Shown: positions 44,301 to 56,079 of the stretch, one piece after another
Position numbering within the stretch: position 1 is the stretch's first letter
Layout of the letters: the number at the start of each line of letters is the position of its first letter
Assembly: GCA_010093485.1 (NCBI GenBank)
Contig: MU001503.1
Coordinates: 1,633,132 to 1,697,131, forward strand
Length of the DNA stretch: 64,000 nt
Direction: 5' to 3'
DNA from: Karstenula rhodostoma CBS 690.94
Lineage: Eukaryota > Ascomycota > Dothideomycetes > Pleosporales > Didymosphaeriaceae
Position numbers and translations under genes: made by a program
Notes under the pieces: model-generated
Told to the model about the DNA's origin: nothing
What the model saw: the letters and a program-made list of their open reading frames with translations, nothing else
The model's database searches: none

Positions 44301-45821
44301 AAAGTATGGGAAGTCCTTCAGGTCTTCCGTAAGTGGTGTGTTGAAGAGGTTCTGGTCAGGAAGGTCCCGTATGTAATAGGGAAGCTTTGAAGGAGACTCA
44401 TTGAAGGACGTCGATGGGGATTGCGACAGTACCTTTGCAGGCGAGTCTCCTGATATCTTGCGCCCAGGTTGCTGCGCTTTACCACCGCTCTGCCCATGGT
44501 GGAGATGGATATCTTTGCGAGGAGCTACAACCTTTCCCCTGCGCTCATTGTGGTCGCTAATTCCTTGAGGGGGCCGATAGAAAGGAGATGCTTCGCTAGA
44601 AGGTTTTGGCGGTCTTTTGACAGAGCCAACGGAGCTCTCACCGGAAGCTGAGTTATTGAGTAATCTCAAACTCTGTCGTGCTGGGGCTGGAGTATCATCA
44701 GACTCTTCGGTCTCGACCGTGAATGATTTCTCCCACATGAACTCTTCGTCTACGGATCCATACGTTGAGGAGCTTAGAGGCGGTAGGTCTTGTGAGCTGT
44801 GGTTGTGCTTGAGTTCCTCCAACCTCACTCGTTGTTCTCGCTGAAGTTGAGCTTCAGAGGGGTCTTCAATGGCTAACAAATCCTGGTCGTTGTATGAGCC
44901 TAGAGTTGTGGAGCTGGTCCGCGTCAACTTCGGATATTTGATATCAGAATCATACGCGTCAGAGGCGAAGGATGTGCCAGGAGTATCTACTAGCGTCTGT
45001 TGCGAGGAAGAAGTCGTATTAAATGATGCGTTTACGGTGGAAGCGAAAGAGTCTATCCCAGTAAACGATTCAGGAAGCCAAGGCTTCTTGAATACCTGTG
45101 GAGCGGAGTCTGGTGCGTTGCTGTAGTTGGCTGGCTGTTTCCCCTTGGACGTTTTTGTAAGCTTTGGGCAGTTACCATAGTCAGAAACAGAGCTGTCCGA
45201 AGGACGTTTCCTTGCCGAAGCTCCCATCTGATATCGGGGACTTGCCTGAATGCGTCGCTGTGCGGACTTCGAAGAAGCAATAGGCGACGGAGGGGGCTCA
45301 TCTTCGTCCGTAGGAGACCCAGGATCAAGAGCGGTAGTATAGCGCGGCTCGCCATTGCTGTTGTGCGAGGTAGAACGACCTGAAGGTGTAGATGGGGACA
45401 GACCGGAGATCAAGTTCCTCCCGCCAACTGGCGTACCAGCCCTCGAGCCAGGACTCCGTCCTTTCGCCGCATCAATCTCTCGAACAACCTCACGCAGCAA
45501 CGTCAAACGCTTTGTTCTCACCGCCTGCGTGCTGTCCGACAGCGAAGGCGGTTTCGCCCGCAGCACGAAGCGTCCAACAGCTTCGTTGAGATCGCCCTGC
45601 CAGTACAGTCGCTTCAAATGGGTGTACACTTTGTCCGGCAGATCATTGGTGCTCCTTTGCGGAGACCAGTTTTTGTCGCGCGCGAGTCCCAATTGCCATT
45701 GTTGGCTGAGCGAGTGGATGAGGGCACTAAGCTCTTCGCCGTTCTTGCGTGGAGTGCTGGGAGTTGGAGGGGCTAGGCCCCCGCGGTTGCCTAGAGACGG
45801 CGGCGGGCGGTTATTGGACAT
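41348..45821 (-). CDS. RNA-dependent RNA polymerase, QDE-1/SAD-1 family
   Basis: Two exons, 45821-44060 and 44025-41348, separated by a 34-nt intron (44026-44059, GTAAGT…CTTAG, phase 1), give 1479 residues. The first ~450 residues are Ser/Pro-rich and low-complexity. The cell-type RdRP core fills the second exon; its catalytic signature D-Y-D-G-D is at residues 1115-1119 (42431-42445) within KLQGGDYDGDIFWLCWD. Length resembles Neurospora QDE-1 (about 1400). The enzyme turns aberrant single-stranded RNA into double-stranded RNA for quelling or meiotic silencing. The intron is unusually short; without it the frame ends at TAA 44052-44054. Confidence 0.92.
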
Positions 45822-47089
45822 GGCGGCCCGCTTATAAAACGGCGGCTATCGGCAAAATTGGACGAAAGAGTTCGGTAGATATGAATGTAAACTCAGGAAA
45901 TCAGCAGGTGTATAGAATAGAGGACGGGGCTGTGAGCTGAGATATGGTGCCTGAGGCTCCGCGGTTGCTGCGGTTGCTGCAGGCACGAAAAGTGGCCGTG
46001 CGTTACGCGCGCACACGCGGTCACGAGGTTTGGCGTTGATCACCTCTGGTTGCTGCGTGCAACGACCGTCGGACTCTCCGGAAAAAAGAGGGATTCTACA
46101 AGTGAATGTGAAGAACCTGATAATTCTAGCAGAGCGCTTTTGCGTGTCCGGTATCTCAGCGCGACATGTCTGTTCACGCATCGCTTCCTATACGAGAAGC
46201 TCGTATCTTCTGTACCTGCGCCTCCCAGTGATGCATGCCAACCAACACTATCCAGTCAAATTTATTGGAAGCTATCGCCCGTTTTCGTGGACATCAAGGC
46301 AGACTCATATTTCGGGCATCTCAACATAGCCACCCGAGGTAGCCGCTGGGATGAACTCCCCAGGGATACGAGCAGGCACCCAGGCATCCTCCTCCAGTTA
46401 CGAGCGATCTCTGACCGTGCCACCACACCAATAACGAAAACCCCGTGCGCCACGCAATCACTGCCGCAGCCCATGGCGATCGCGTGGGGGCACGGCGCTT
46501 CCTGAAGGCACTCTGCCACTTCTCGTCGCCTGTCCATGTAACAAGGATCAGAGAATTAGACCGACTGTTCCTCCGCCCGTATTCAATAGACATCGAAGGA
46601 GTACAGCGATTCGGTCCGAGGAAGGTCGCTGCAGCGCATGGCCGGATACACTGCCATGGTAGTGTGGTGACGGAGTGATGGGTGTCAAGTCACCTACTGG
46701 GTTTATTTTCATAGCAAACATGTTCATCCAAACGCAAGGCATGCACGACGGCCTTCCTGTAGAGCCCATGAACAATAGTCAGGCTGTGCAAGGGTCAGCT
46801 TCGAGTTCTCCTCGTCATGTTGTTAACATGGTGAGAATATGGGGCAAGCATGGGGAACGCTAGGCTAAGGCAAAGACGGCACATCGAAGGCAATGTGGTT
46901 CATAATGGTAAGAAGGAAATCCCATCTTCACTGACAGTCACTCAACAGCACTTATGTGAGAAGGCTATATTCATGTAGATTCATGAGCGCTTTTGGCACG
47001 ATGGCGGATATCCCGTGATGCAATAGGTAGTCGTAAAATCCAATTCCGAGGTCATGCTTCATCAACCAACTCCCCCGCTCTAAGCGAAC
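45822..47089. other. Intergenic, about 1.3 kb
   Basis: Short frames only (the longest about 150 codons at 46050-46505, no family resemblance or codon bias). Region between the RdRP promoter and the TCTP 3' end. Confidence 0.5.
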
Positions 47090-47827
47090 TTAGACCTTCA
47101 TCTCATCCAAACCGTGCTTCCAGACAGTGACGTAAGGAGTGACACCGTCCTCACGGTAGTTGAGGAGGATGACCATGCCATCGGGGTCCATGGACTCGCC
47201 GATGAGGAACTCGTAGTCCTTGAAGTTGGCGACAATCTTCTTGGCGAAGCCCTGCGCACCCTTCTCGAAAGCGGTGACGTCCTCGGCGCTAGCACCCTTC
47301 TCCTGGAGCTTGCCCTTGACAGCCTTCATGTAGCCTATAAATGGTCAATTGAGCGCAGTATAGTAGATGCATGATGTACACACCCTTGAGGTGAGTGAGG
47401 TACGACTTCTTGTCGAAAGAGGTCTCGTTCAGACGGAAAGAGTGGACAACGTCGATGACGGTCTGAGCCTGGTCTTCGGCATCCTCATCACCGCCTTCGG
47501 CAGAGGCGTTGGCACCGATATCTGCAGCGAGTCAGTATGGCTGCAGGCTCCGCGGGCGCAGGATACACACCGATGTTGTCGACACCAACGCTGATCTTGG
47601 AGCAGTCGGCCTCGTAGGCGATGCCGTCGACCTCCTTGAGGTTGTACGAGTCGGAGATGATCTCGTCGCCGGTGAGGGAGTCCTGCAGAGCCGTCAGTCA
47701 TACAGCCACTCGCGAGTTGTCCAGATTAGGGGACCACGGGCGGCGGGCGGCGCCGAGGGGTAGGCGGGGTATCGGAGCGCGCAGCCAGCGGGGCGTTTGT
47801 TTGTGGACGCACCTTGAAGATGATCAT
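47090..47827 (-). CDS. TMA19: Translationally controlled tumour protein homologue
   Basis: Four exons: 47827-47813 (15 nt), 47682-47571, 47521-47384 and 47334-47090. All are GT-AG and phases close to 169 residues, the usual TCTP length. Family marks are [18 protein letters not shown] at the start (joined across intron 1), the flexible loop with [14 protein letters not shown], and the C-terminal [20 protein letters not shown]. It is an abundant cytosolic protein binding ribosomes and, in yeast (Tma19), linked to stress. Intron 1 is 130 nt and the others about 50 nt. Confidence 0.95.
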
Positions 47828-48361
47828 TTTGCCGGGTGTGTCTTGACGTGTAAAGAGTGTCTGTCGAGGAGAGGGAGAGAGGACTGGAGAGAAGGCGTGG
47901 GCGTGGGGCGGGCAGAAGAGGGTAGGAATTTTGGCGGGGTCAAATTTGGCGGCGCGCGCTATGCCGGTTCGGGCGGCATTGGGTTCTCGAACGCTAAACC
48001 AACAAGGCTGAGACGCACGGGGCAAGGAGGAGGCGAACTTTGGACGGCCTCACCACGGGCAGCGTGCACATGGGAGGACGGCTGCACCACTCTCACACCA
48101 TACTCGCTGCACTCTGCGCTCTGCACTCTGCCCACCTCGAGTCTCTCATTTGCACCTACTATTTGACACCGCGAGTCCGCCCTCTGCATTGCACTTCCCT
48201 TTGTAGTTTCTCCTGATCCGCGGCTTCCGAACACGAGCCCGCTGCTTGCCTTCTTTCTCAGCTCCTGCATCTGACGTCCACTGCTCATCATCTTTACTCT
48301 CCTACCACCGGAAGAGCTGCAATTCTCCTCGCAGCCGGCCCTTGCGCATCCGCGACGCATA
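47828..48361. promoter_or_regulatory. Divergent promoter, TCTP / sphingolipid hydroxylase
   Basis: 534 bp between start codons. CT-rich leader with repeated CTCTGCAC words at 48105-48130. No specific site assigned. Confidence 0.45.
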
Positions 48362-49700
48362 ATGGCGGCCGCCAACACGTCATTCGAGCTTCCGCCGCTC
48401 CCTGAATACACGCTCCGACCGCTACCACCGCTCCTCTCCTGGATTTCCGACGAAGCCCTCGCAGCCGCGCTCCCTGTCATCGTATACTGGGTCGTGTCCC
48501 TGACCTACCACCTAATCGACGTCTACGACCTGTTCAGCAAATACCGACTACACACTCCCGCCGAAGTGCTGAAGCGCAACCATGTCACACGATACGAAGT
48601 CTTCCGGGACGTTATAATACAGCAAGTCATCCAGACGTTTGCTGCTTTGGCCCTGTCATGGTGGGATGAAGTGGCGCAAATTGGAAAAGCTGACCACGAT
48701 ATCGCCTGGTATGCGCAGAAGCTGCGTCTCGCCCAACGAGCTGTTCCTGTGGTTCTGTCGGGCGTCGGCGTCAACTCAGCTGCATTGGCGACCAAGGTGG
48801 CTGCGTCACAGCCAGACCTCGCGGGTGTTCTTCAAGGTGGCCACTACGCAAGCGAGTCGGTTGCGCCGGCCTTTGCAGGCTGGGAGTTGGCCGTCGCGAG
48901 TGCTCTCTACTGGTATGCCATTCCTGCCCTGCAGTTCATGGTTGGCATCATCATCATCGACACGTGGGAGTACATGCTGCACCGCGCCATGCACATGAAC
49001 AAGTGGCTCTATGGTACGTTACTCGTCTCGTCTGGTCTAATTGCTCCCTCTCATTCTCGCAGCTACCTTCCACTCTCGCCACCACCGACTGTACGTACCC
49101 TACGCCTACGGTGCCCTCTACAACCACCCCTTCGAGGGCTTCCTACTTGACACGCTCGGCGCCGGCCTTGCTTACCTCGTCACTGGCATGACCGTCCGGC
49201 AATCCTGGTTCTTCTTCTCAGGCTCGACGATTAAGACCGTCCTGGACCACAGCGGCTACGCATTCCCATACGATCCACTCCACTGGATCTTCCCCAACAA
49301 CGCCGCTTACCACGACATCCACCACCAAAGCTGGGGCATCAAGACCAATTTCTCGCAGCCCTTCTTCATCTTCTGGGACAGAATCGGCGGCACCATGTAT
49401 ACGGGCAATGTGGAGGAGAAGTACGAACGCGCGCGCCGCACCGCCGATCTGAAATTCGCGCAGGAGGAAGAGAACAAGGCCAGAGCGGTTCCAGCCGGAC
49501 CAGGCCCCGCGGTCGCTTCTGCGCTCGAGCTGGACGAGAACCCGCGACCCCAGCAGATCTCTGCGCCCCGCAGCACGCGGCGGAAGGCCTCCAGCATATC
49601 ACAGTCGCCAGCCGATAACTTCAAGGGCCTACGGAACAAGGTCAATGAGCGTCTGCACGGGAAGAGGGCGAATGTTTTGGGTGTGGAGAGCTCACACTAA
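48362..49700 (+). CDS. SUR2: Sphingoid base C4-hydroxylase (fatty acid hydroxylase superfamily)
   Basis: Two exons, 48362-49013 and 49063-49700, with a 49-nt intron (GTACGT…CGCAG, phase 1), give 429 residues. The di-iron histidine boxes are present: LHRAMH (HxxxH), FHSRHHRL (HxxHH, just after the splice) and AAYHDIHHQ (HxxHH). Several hydrophobic segments before and between them fit an ER membrane enzyme. It hydroxylates C4 of dihydrosphingosine to make phytosphingosine. The C-terminal ~100 residues are a soluble, basic, disordered extension. Confidence 0.92.
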
Positions 49701-50155
49701 GCACACTTAATGTCTAATAATTCTTCTGTATACCTTTTTCTTTTTTCTTTTTTTCGTTAACCCGGTTTCTTCGATGTATTACTTGAGAGCGGATGCTCGG
49801 TTGAGTGGCTTGGGGGTGTTGGAGGCAGAAGAGAGTTTCTCGTTCGTTATGTACTCTAGGGTGGGATTGGGCGTCTGGGTGGAAACCTGTGCTGAATTCA
49901 TGCCGCTCGTTTGTTTGATCAAGACGTTCATCTTCTCTATCGGTGACAGTGATGCTAATGATGTGTGATTTCGTACAAATTATCGTACATGCGCTATCAT
50001 GCCAACGCCCTATGCATGTCCGTCGTAGACACTGAGATGTGCTCATGAAACCCAACTCCGTCGTAACAATTCATACCCCATGCCCGTAAAATAGTCGCAT
50101 CCCATACGCCTTAACACCATTCCATCCGATGAATCCAGACGTAGCCACAGCCCAC
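49701..50155. other. Intergenic between convergent genes
   Basis: Includes a T-rich stretch at 49733-49757 just after the SUR2 stop, possibly part of its 3' processing region. Confidence 0.45.
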
Positions 50156-51190
50156 TCAATCGCTCCAACCCCCCGACACCTTCTTCCTCAGCTCCACCGC
50201 GGGCTTCCCCCGTCCCACATCCTCCCTCCGCCACCCCGCCATCGCCCACAACCCCGTCACAACGCCCTTCTCCTCCTCGTGTCCCCGCAGGCTAATCCGC
50301 TTCTCCTCGAGCTGGTGCCGCCGCAGCTCCTCATACACACCCACCACGCTCTCTTTAAAGCCGTCCGGCGGCTTGCCAACCCACTCGCCGCCAATCTTCC
50401 CGCAGCACCGCTCGAGGATGGCGTCGTGCGACGGCCCTGTGTTCGTCGGGCGCGCGTGCACGACGTGCTGGCTCAGCAGGACGGTGTAGAGGTGCAGGAA
50501 GGGGAAGTAGCGGGGATTCGAGAGGGCGGCAGCCTCTGAGAGCTGCGCCCAGGAGATTTCCGTGGAGGACGTGCCCAGGCAGGCGTTTGCGCGCCAGAAG
50601 AGCAGGCTCGTGCGTGGGACGGTGGTGATCCATTTTGGGAGGATGGAGGAAGTCTGGGCCATGAGGCGGGCGAGGCGCACGAGGGGGATGGCGAGGCCCG
50701 AGGCGGTATTGGGGCGGCCGAGGGAGTTCCAGATTGAGGCGACGAGGGAGTGGCAGTCGGCGAAGGGGCCGGCGGTGTTGCTCATGCTGCGGAGGGCGGG
50801 GAGGACGGCTTGGGCTAGGAGGTCGCGGGTGGTGAAGGTGGCGGTGGGGTCGTCGCCGAAGAGGGCGGCGACGCGGGGCCAGAGGGCAGACATGAAGTCG
50901 TGGATGCGGTCTGGGGAGGCGGCGCAGAGGGCGGTCCAGATGGAGGCGGTGGTGAAGGCGCCGCCGTCTGTGGGCGTGTAGATCTCGCGGCGGCAGATGG
51001 GACAGCTGTTTGTGGCGCCGCGGCCGTTGTGCAGCCAGTTCGCGATGCACGCATGGCCGAAGATGTGGTGGCAGGGGAGAGCGACGGGCGTATGAGAGGC
51101 GCTGAAGTGGTCGCTGCAGATGATGCAGCTGTCGCTTGGCTGGAGTTTGGTGCGGATGAAGTTATCCATGGTGGTGGGAGAGGCAGACAT
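50156..51190 (-). CDS. RING-H2 finger protein
   Basis: A single exon of 344 residues. The RING is at residues 22-66: C22-x2-C25, C40-H-H42, H46-x-C48, then C63-x2-C66 (SCIIC…ALPCHHIFGHAC…NSCPIC). The rest is an alpha-helical region without recognised domain. Most RING-H2 proteins are ubiquitin ligases; partner and substrate are unknown. The start could also be Met8 (51169). The antisense frames in this GC-rich gene are long but artefactual. Confidence 0.85.
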   Translation of the reverse strand: MSASPTTMDNFIRTKLQPSDSCIICSDHFSASHTPVALPCHHIFGHACIANWLHNGRGATNSCPICRREIYTPTDGGAFTTASIWTALCAASPDRIHDFMSALWPRVAALFGDDPTATFTTRDLLAQAVLPALRSMSNTAGPFADCHSLVASIWNSLGRPNTASGLAIPLVRLARLMAQTSSILPKWITTVPRTSLLFWRANACLGTSSTEISWAQLSEAAALSNPRYFPFLHLYTVLLSQHVVHARPTNTGPSHDAILERCCGKIGGEWVGKPPDGFKESVVGVYEELRRHQLEEKRISLRGHEEEKGVVTGLWAMAGWRREDVGRGKPAVELRKKVSGGWSD

Positions 51191-51983
51191 TGGCGTGGAG
51201 GTGGAGGTGCGCCTGTCCTTGGGGGATTGTGTCGAGGTGTGCCTGGCTACTCACGTCCCTGGGGGTTTATGAAGGCGAGGTGCCAGCTTCCGTGGAGATG
51301 AGGCTGCATCGTCAGCGGTGTTTGCGTCTGTGACGTTAGCGCGGCCGATTGAGTACAGCACATTCACAGTCTGTAGACTTTCAACGTCGAGCAAATATGC
51401 AGCCTACGCGCCGAGCTAGGCCTAGATTTGCGAGGCAAATGGGATCATGGCATAGGTGGGAGATTCATTCCCACCATATGCGCTTCTAGCCGAGCAGCGG
51501 TGGAGATGTGTGTCTAGACCGCGAAATGGCGGTGTTCTCTAACTCTTGCAGACGTTGTTTGCATGCTGTTGCAAAGAAGTCGGCATCGGCGCTACGGGCG
51601 GCAGCTTGAGCCTCTTGAACTTGGCGGTCAATCGCGTGTACTGTCACCTGATGGATCACTCGGCAGTGCTGCTGTTAATGCGTTGTCGTAGGTGCGAGAT
51701 AGGAGGAAGCGTGTTTGCTACGTGGACTGTGGTTGTCCTATGAGCAGAGTGGATAGATATCGTTACATAATCGAGGCTAATGCCCACTTCGGAATAGCGG
51801 CAAGCTTCTGTACACCCGAGGTACGATCGACGGTTTTGGCTTTTACCGAGGATTGTGTCGGCCAAATGCACAGGTCTACGGGACCAAGTTGCTGAGGTCT
51901 AGGCAACGTAGGAGTATGTCATCCAATTTGCTGTTTCTCTCATTCCGCGATACTTGCTCTATGAAGTGTCTGCCAGCCTACCT

Positions 51984-52108
51984 ATGGTAACTCCTACTTA
52001 CAACGCTTCATTTTGTGTTACTTTTGGGCGGCAGTCCATATTTCTGTCTATCACTTTACGGAACACTTTGTGGTTCGTGTCAACAATCAAAAAATCATGG
52101 TAACTCCT
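51984..52108 (+). repeat. Short dispersed repeat, copy 2 (SINE/retroposon-like)
   Basis: The body 51996-52096 shares about 80% identity over about 65 bp with 21385-21452 (GTCCATATTTCTGTCTATCAC…GTCAACAATCAAAAAATC). It is flanked by a 12-bp direct repeat ATGGTAACTCCT at 51984-51995 and 52097-52108 and ends in an A-rich tail. It carries about 35 extra bases at its 5' end compared with copy 1. Confidence 0.55.
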
Positions 52109-52916
52109 TGGTCTGGTCAACTCGAGGTCGCTTAAACAGTCCCATCGCACACATTGCCATGGAATTTTAAAGGGCTTCTACGCGCCGTTCTGGATCCTAA
52201 GGTGACCCACAGCTGAAACGTCGGATGGTTTGACGCGACTCAGTTTACATTTCTTAGCTTGCTAAACTACCTGAAGCTCGACAACTGTCTGGTATTTAAT
52301 CCTATGTTCATGGTTTGTCAGCGCTCATACAGGAAACCATATGTTTCCTGCAGTCCTGGCCAACCGAATTTTGGTTTTGCTCACACATGCTGTGCTTGCA
52401 GTGCCATTCTGGAAACCTCATCAACCGGCAAAAGTTAATCCTTCTTTGACGTAAAATGTACCTATTGGTATAGGCTTGAGGATTAGAGATCGCCGCGTGT
52501 ACTTGAGCTGTTTGAAATCTTTGTGTTTTGGCACCCCATCGAGTTCCTTTACTGCGTTTTGCCGCGGCTTGCAAAAGCGCGCGAAGAGTCAACAGTCGAT
52601 GGTACGTGTACTAACAGTAATACGTTGGTAGGATATGTATGCACTAGCCCACCATGGGTTTAGTCCAGGACAACGAAGGAGCATCTACAGTCAGCATCGC
52701 TCGTGCGATTTTATGTGCATCATCTCATGCTCAAAATGGTCATTGCCCGAGGAAAAAGGCTCGCTGTAAAAAGTTTTACGCCCTTTCAGCTACATCTTGG
52801 AAAAGCACGTCATAGATGCTGACCCGTCGCCGAGCGGGGTAATTCCGCTGAGCACCTTCCCTTCTGTTACCGCTCCGTACTTGTCCAATGTTACTAATTC
52901 CCTGCTCTTGAACCAC

Positions 52917-52923
52917 TATATAT
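52917..52923 (+). promoter_or_regulatory. TATA box of the isochorismatase-like gene
   Basis: TATATAT 57 bp before the ATG at 52980, in a suitable place for a core promoter. Confidence 0.45.
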
Positions 52924-52979
52924 CCTTAGATACCCACCACTTCGTTTTCATCATACGCACTCCTTAGCATTCCATCACA

Positions 52980-53608
52980 ATGGCCACCAAGTCCCTCCGC
53001 GACCTCTCCGGCGTCCCGCCCAGCACCGCTTCCACGTCCGACTCCGCACTGATAATCATTGACGCCCAGAACGAATATGCGAGCGGTGCACTGACTGTAA
53101 CAAACGCCGAAGCCAGTGGGAAGGTCATCGCGGACTTGCTTGAAAAGTACCGCAAGACAGGTGGGAAGGTGATTCACGTGCTGCACAAGACGCCTGAAGG
53201 TGCACCCATCTTTACGCCTGGCACGGAGTTGGCAGAGGAGTTCAAAGTTCTGAAGGCTAAGGTACGTTAGTTCACCGGGTGGAACAGAGACGAGTGGACT
53301 AATGAGAAAAGGACGGCGAAACGACGATCTGGAAGCAATTCCCAGGAGCGTTCAAGGATACGGACTTGCATGAGACACTGCAGGGATGGGGTGTCAAAAA
53401 GGTTGTTCTGACGGGGTATATGGCGCACGTCTGTGTGTCAACCACTGCGCGTGAGGCCTACCAGAGCGGATACGACGTCATACTCGTTGAAGACGGCATC
53501 GGTGACCGCGATATCCCGGGCGTGAAGGGCGATGAGGTGACGAGGGTTGCGCTCGCGGAGTTGGGTGATGCTTTTGGAACGGTGGTCAAAAGCTCCGATA
53601 TAAAATAA
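52980..53608 (+). CDS. Isochorismatase-family cysteine hydrolase
   Basis: Two exons, 52980-53261 and 53312-53608, with a 50-nt intron (GTACGT…AAAAG, phase 0), give 192 residues. The catalytic triad is visible: Asp28 in [10 protein letters not shown], Lys102 in [11 protein letters not shown], and Cys135 in [13 protein letters not shown]. It has no signal peptide. The family hydrolyses isochorismate, nicotinamide or other amides and enol ethers; the substrate cannot be told here. Tail-to-tail with the DUF8021-like gene, 91 bp apart. Confidence 0.9.
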
Positions 53609-53699
53609 TCAAGTAAGAAGCTAGCCAATGAAGCAGAAATCATTGTTAACGTCAAATTGATTCAAAGTCGCGAGCAGTCCGCTAAACGCTTTTGCTGCT

Positions 53700-54550
53700 T
53701 CAACCGATCTTCAGTGCTGTGATGGTGTGCACATACTTCACCTTACCATCGATGACCCTGATCTCATGCGAATCCGGCATCGTCCCCAAGCTGTCAAACT
53801 GGCACAGAACATCGACGCTACCCTGCACCTCATCGATGACATATCTGTGTAAAATCAACCAAAAAGAACATGCGCAACCTTCACAGAGAGTACTTACCGC
53901 CTCATACCATTTGGCTTCGAGCTACCACCATGCGGCAAAGCCTTGCCACAAGGATTCGTATACTGGCTCCCTTCCACTCTCTCACATTCCGTGCCCCACG
54001 GAATACTATCTGCAGCCTTGGAGTCCGTCCACATGTCCAGATAGGCGTCGCCGACTTTCTTCAGAAGCTCTCGCGACGGCATCGACGCCGTGTTGTTGAT
54101 CGGCGTCCAATCTTCCTTCTGAATATATCCAAGAGTCTTCGATGCATTGAAGAACAAATCGCCGGTAGTCGCTGCTACCGTGTCGATGAGAGTGATAGTG
54201 GAAGTGTCGTTGCCATCGTGGCGGATCTGAGTCCCGACAACGTAGGGCTTGCTACCCGAGGAACTAATCCACATTGTGTAGGAGGCGCATGCGACCGTGT
54301 CGGCGGTGGAGCGAACCAGGTCGAGCTTGAAGGGTGTTGCGAGGAGACCGGCTGAGAGGGCGCGCTCTTTGTTGTTTTGTTGGTATTTGAAGGTTGGGGA
54401 AAGCTTAAGAGCGGTGGTGTTTCCGGTCTTCTGGGCATCGATATAAGTTTGAGCGGAGGCGAGGATACTCTCACGAGTACAGGACGCCGACGCAGTGGTC
54501 ATCAAGGCTGCAACGGCCACGAAAGCTCTGGCTATTGAGAGTGACGGCAT
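53700..54550 (-). CDS. Secreted protein, DUF8021-like
   Basis: Two exons, to 53898 and 53844-53700 (intron 53845-53897, GTAAGT…ACACAG, phase 2), give 265 residues from the ATG at 54550; an ATG six codons upstream (54568) is less likely because the signal peptide (MPSLSIARAFVAVAALMTTASA) starts at the inner one. The mature protein begins SCTRESILASAQTYIDA, followed by SPTFKYQQNNK, DTVACASYTMW, GDLFFNASKTLGYIQKEDW and, in exon 2, RYVIDEVQGSVDVLCQFD. I recognise this layout as the fungal DUF8021 family from memory. It is related in shape to SnoaL-type folds by impression only. Function unknown. Confidence 0.8.
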
Positions 54551-54568
54551 GGCGTGTGTGGATGTCAC

Positions 54569-55276
54569 TGCGATCAGAAGGATGTTCTGTCAAGACACCT
54601 AATTGCAGTTACTGCCATATTATAAGAACATCCTGCCAGTCTTATTTAATCAATGTCGACAGATTCCAGAATGACTTCACTGTACCTTTATTTGGCGGGG
54701 TCTGCTTTACCGGCAGAATCGTTGGCGTATCAGTGCCCGTACTTCTTCGCTTGTGATTGGAAGATAGCTTATGGTATGATCTGAGCAGAAATGTTCAATC
54801 AAATCAAACCAATCGTAAGTGTTAAATTTCGAATGTCGCCCATCAAACCAAAAACAACTGAGAATGCGACCCCACATTCTATACATGGAGCACTGTTTCA
54901 CTGCATGAACCCGGCAACTGTAGAAGTCGATTACGATAAAACAATAGCTGAGCTTGAATATGATGGAAGAATTCGTATCGATCTATAAGTGCACTGCCCA
55001 TAACTATGTCCGGACATCCAAGAAATGGCTCTTTCATCGTCCTCGACCAATACACAACCACCTACGATCCTATCCTCGGGCCGCGTCGTATCGAATGAAC
55101 TCCACTGTCCAAAGGATATTTAGGTCACCCAGCCAAAAACAAATGAGGAGGTTATAGTACTTCGGAGCAGATCACATTCTGAGCTCGTTAGAGTGGTGAA
55201 TGGGGGAGAGATACACCAAGGGCGTTGTTGCGAGACGCGCCCTTGATGGTGAGCACTTTCGTGGTTCTAGTTGACC
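54569..55276. other. Intergenic
   Basis: Short frames only. No repeat or RNA gene noticed. Confidence 0.45.
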
Positions 55277-55586
55277 TCATTGTTGTGTGTGCGATTGCGA
55301 TTTCGTTTGCGTTGGTCGTTCCGTTTGGGGTGCTTCTCTGGGCGTGATCAGCGTTATGTAGGAGATCATTATACCTGTAACAAGTAGCGGGAGCGAACGA
55401 GACCAACGGAAATCTGCGAAAATTCAAGGGGTTCCACTTACTAAGATGGCTGCGCAGACCCCACAAGGCGCCAATGATAGCGATTGCTACCGTGGTAATG
55501 AGCTGGAGAAGGGCAAACGTGTTGGCACGTGACCAGGGGTCAGCTGAGACCTGATTAGAGGGCGCGGGCAACGGAAGACACGGCAT
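55277..55586 (-). CDS. Possible small single-pass membrane protein
   Basis: A tentative two-exon model, 55586-55442 and 55374-55277, with a 67-nt intron (GTAAGT…TTACAG), closes in phase to 80 residues. The product has a short N-terminus, a clear membrane helix (TFALLQLITTVAIAIIGALW) and a polar, Gln/Thr-rich tail. The unspliced frame would run to 55188 and give a 132-residue product with the same helix. No family recognised. The single helix and consensus splice sites are the only support. Confidence 0.4.
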
Positions 55587-56079
55587 GATTGGTAGAACTG
55601 ACTGAATCGCTCCTGCCAGTCCCTATAGTAAAACACCTGGTATTTGTATCTTCTGACAGCTCGTATCTAATTTCTCTGCCTTAGGTCTCCGAGATCCCTT
55701 TTGGGACTTAGGCATCATCGTGGCGTCCCTGGAATGTCGTGTAACATGTCTAAGCCGTTTTGAGCCTCCGGAAAACACTCTCGCTTATGTATGCCTGCCT
55801 TGGTCTGACCAATAGCAGAACACTGGTCTTCAGCCTGCTGCTCTATAAGAATCAGGTCCTGGACCTCATCATCGTGGTAACAATCACCCTTTAACTTGTC
55901 CCTTGATTTTCTCTGTTGGTTCCTTTCTCGCTGTTCTTGCCTCCAGTCTTGCCTCGCTTTAACCTGGGAGACACCGGCCAGCAGAGGCTCGCCTTCTGCC
56001 GACAGATCGCAGAGTCGAACTCAACCTTGTTCACTGCAAACCTGTCGCCAACGGGAGAAAGTACACGCAATACAGCGAT
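55587..56079. other. Intergenic, promoter of the zinc-cluster-like gene
   Basis: About 490 bp. A TATAAG box lies at about 55844-55849, and a C/T-rich leader runs from 55880 to about 56000. Confidence 0.45.

Larger units (their letters stand above)
51191..52979. other. Intergenic, about 1.8 kb, with one short dispersed repeat
   Basis: No supported gene. It holds the second copy of the short repeat (51984-52108). Remaining frames are short and unsupported. Confidence 0.5.

Noticed and set aside
46050..46505. 151-codon plus-strand frame between RdRP and TCTP
   Set aside because: No recognisable motif, no codon bias and no splice-linked partner.
50355..51050. 231-codon Arg/His/Pro-rich minus-strand frame
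   Set aside because: Shifted frame of the RING gene; composition typical of an out-of-frame GC-rich gene.
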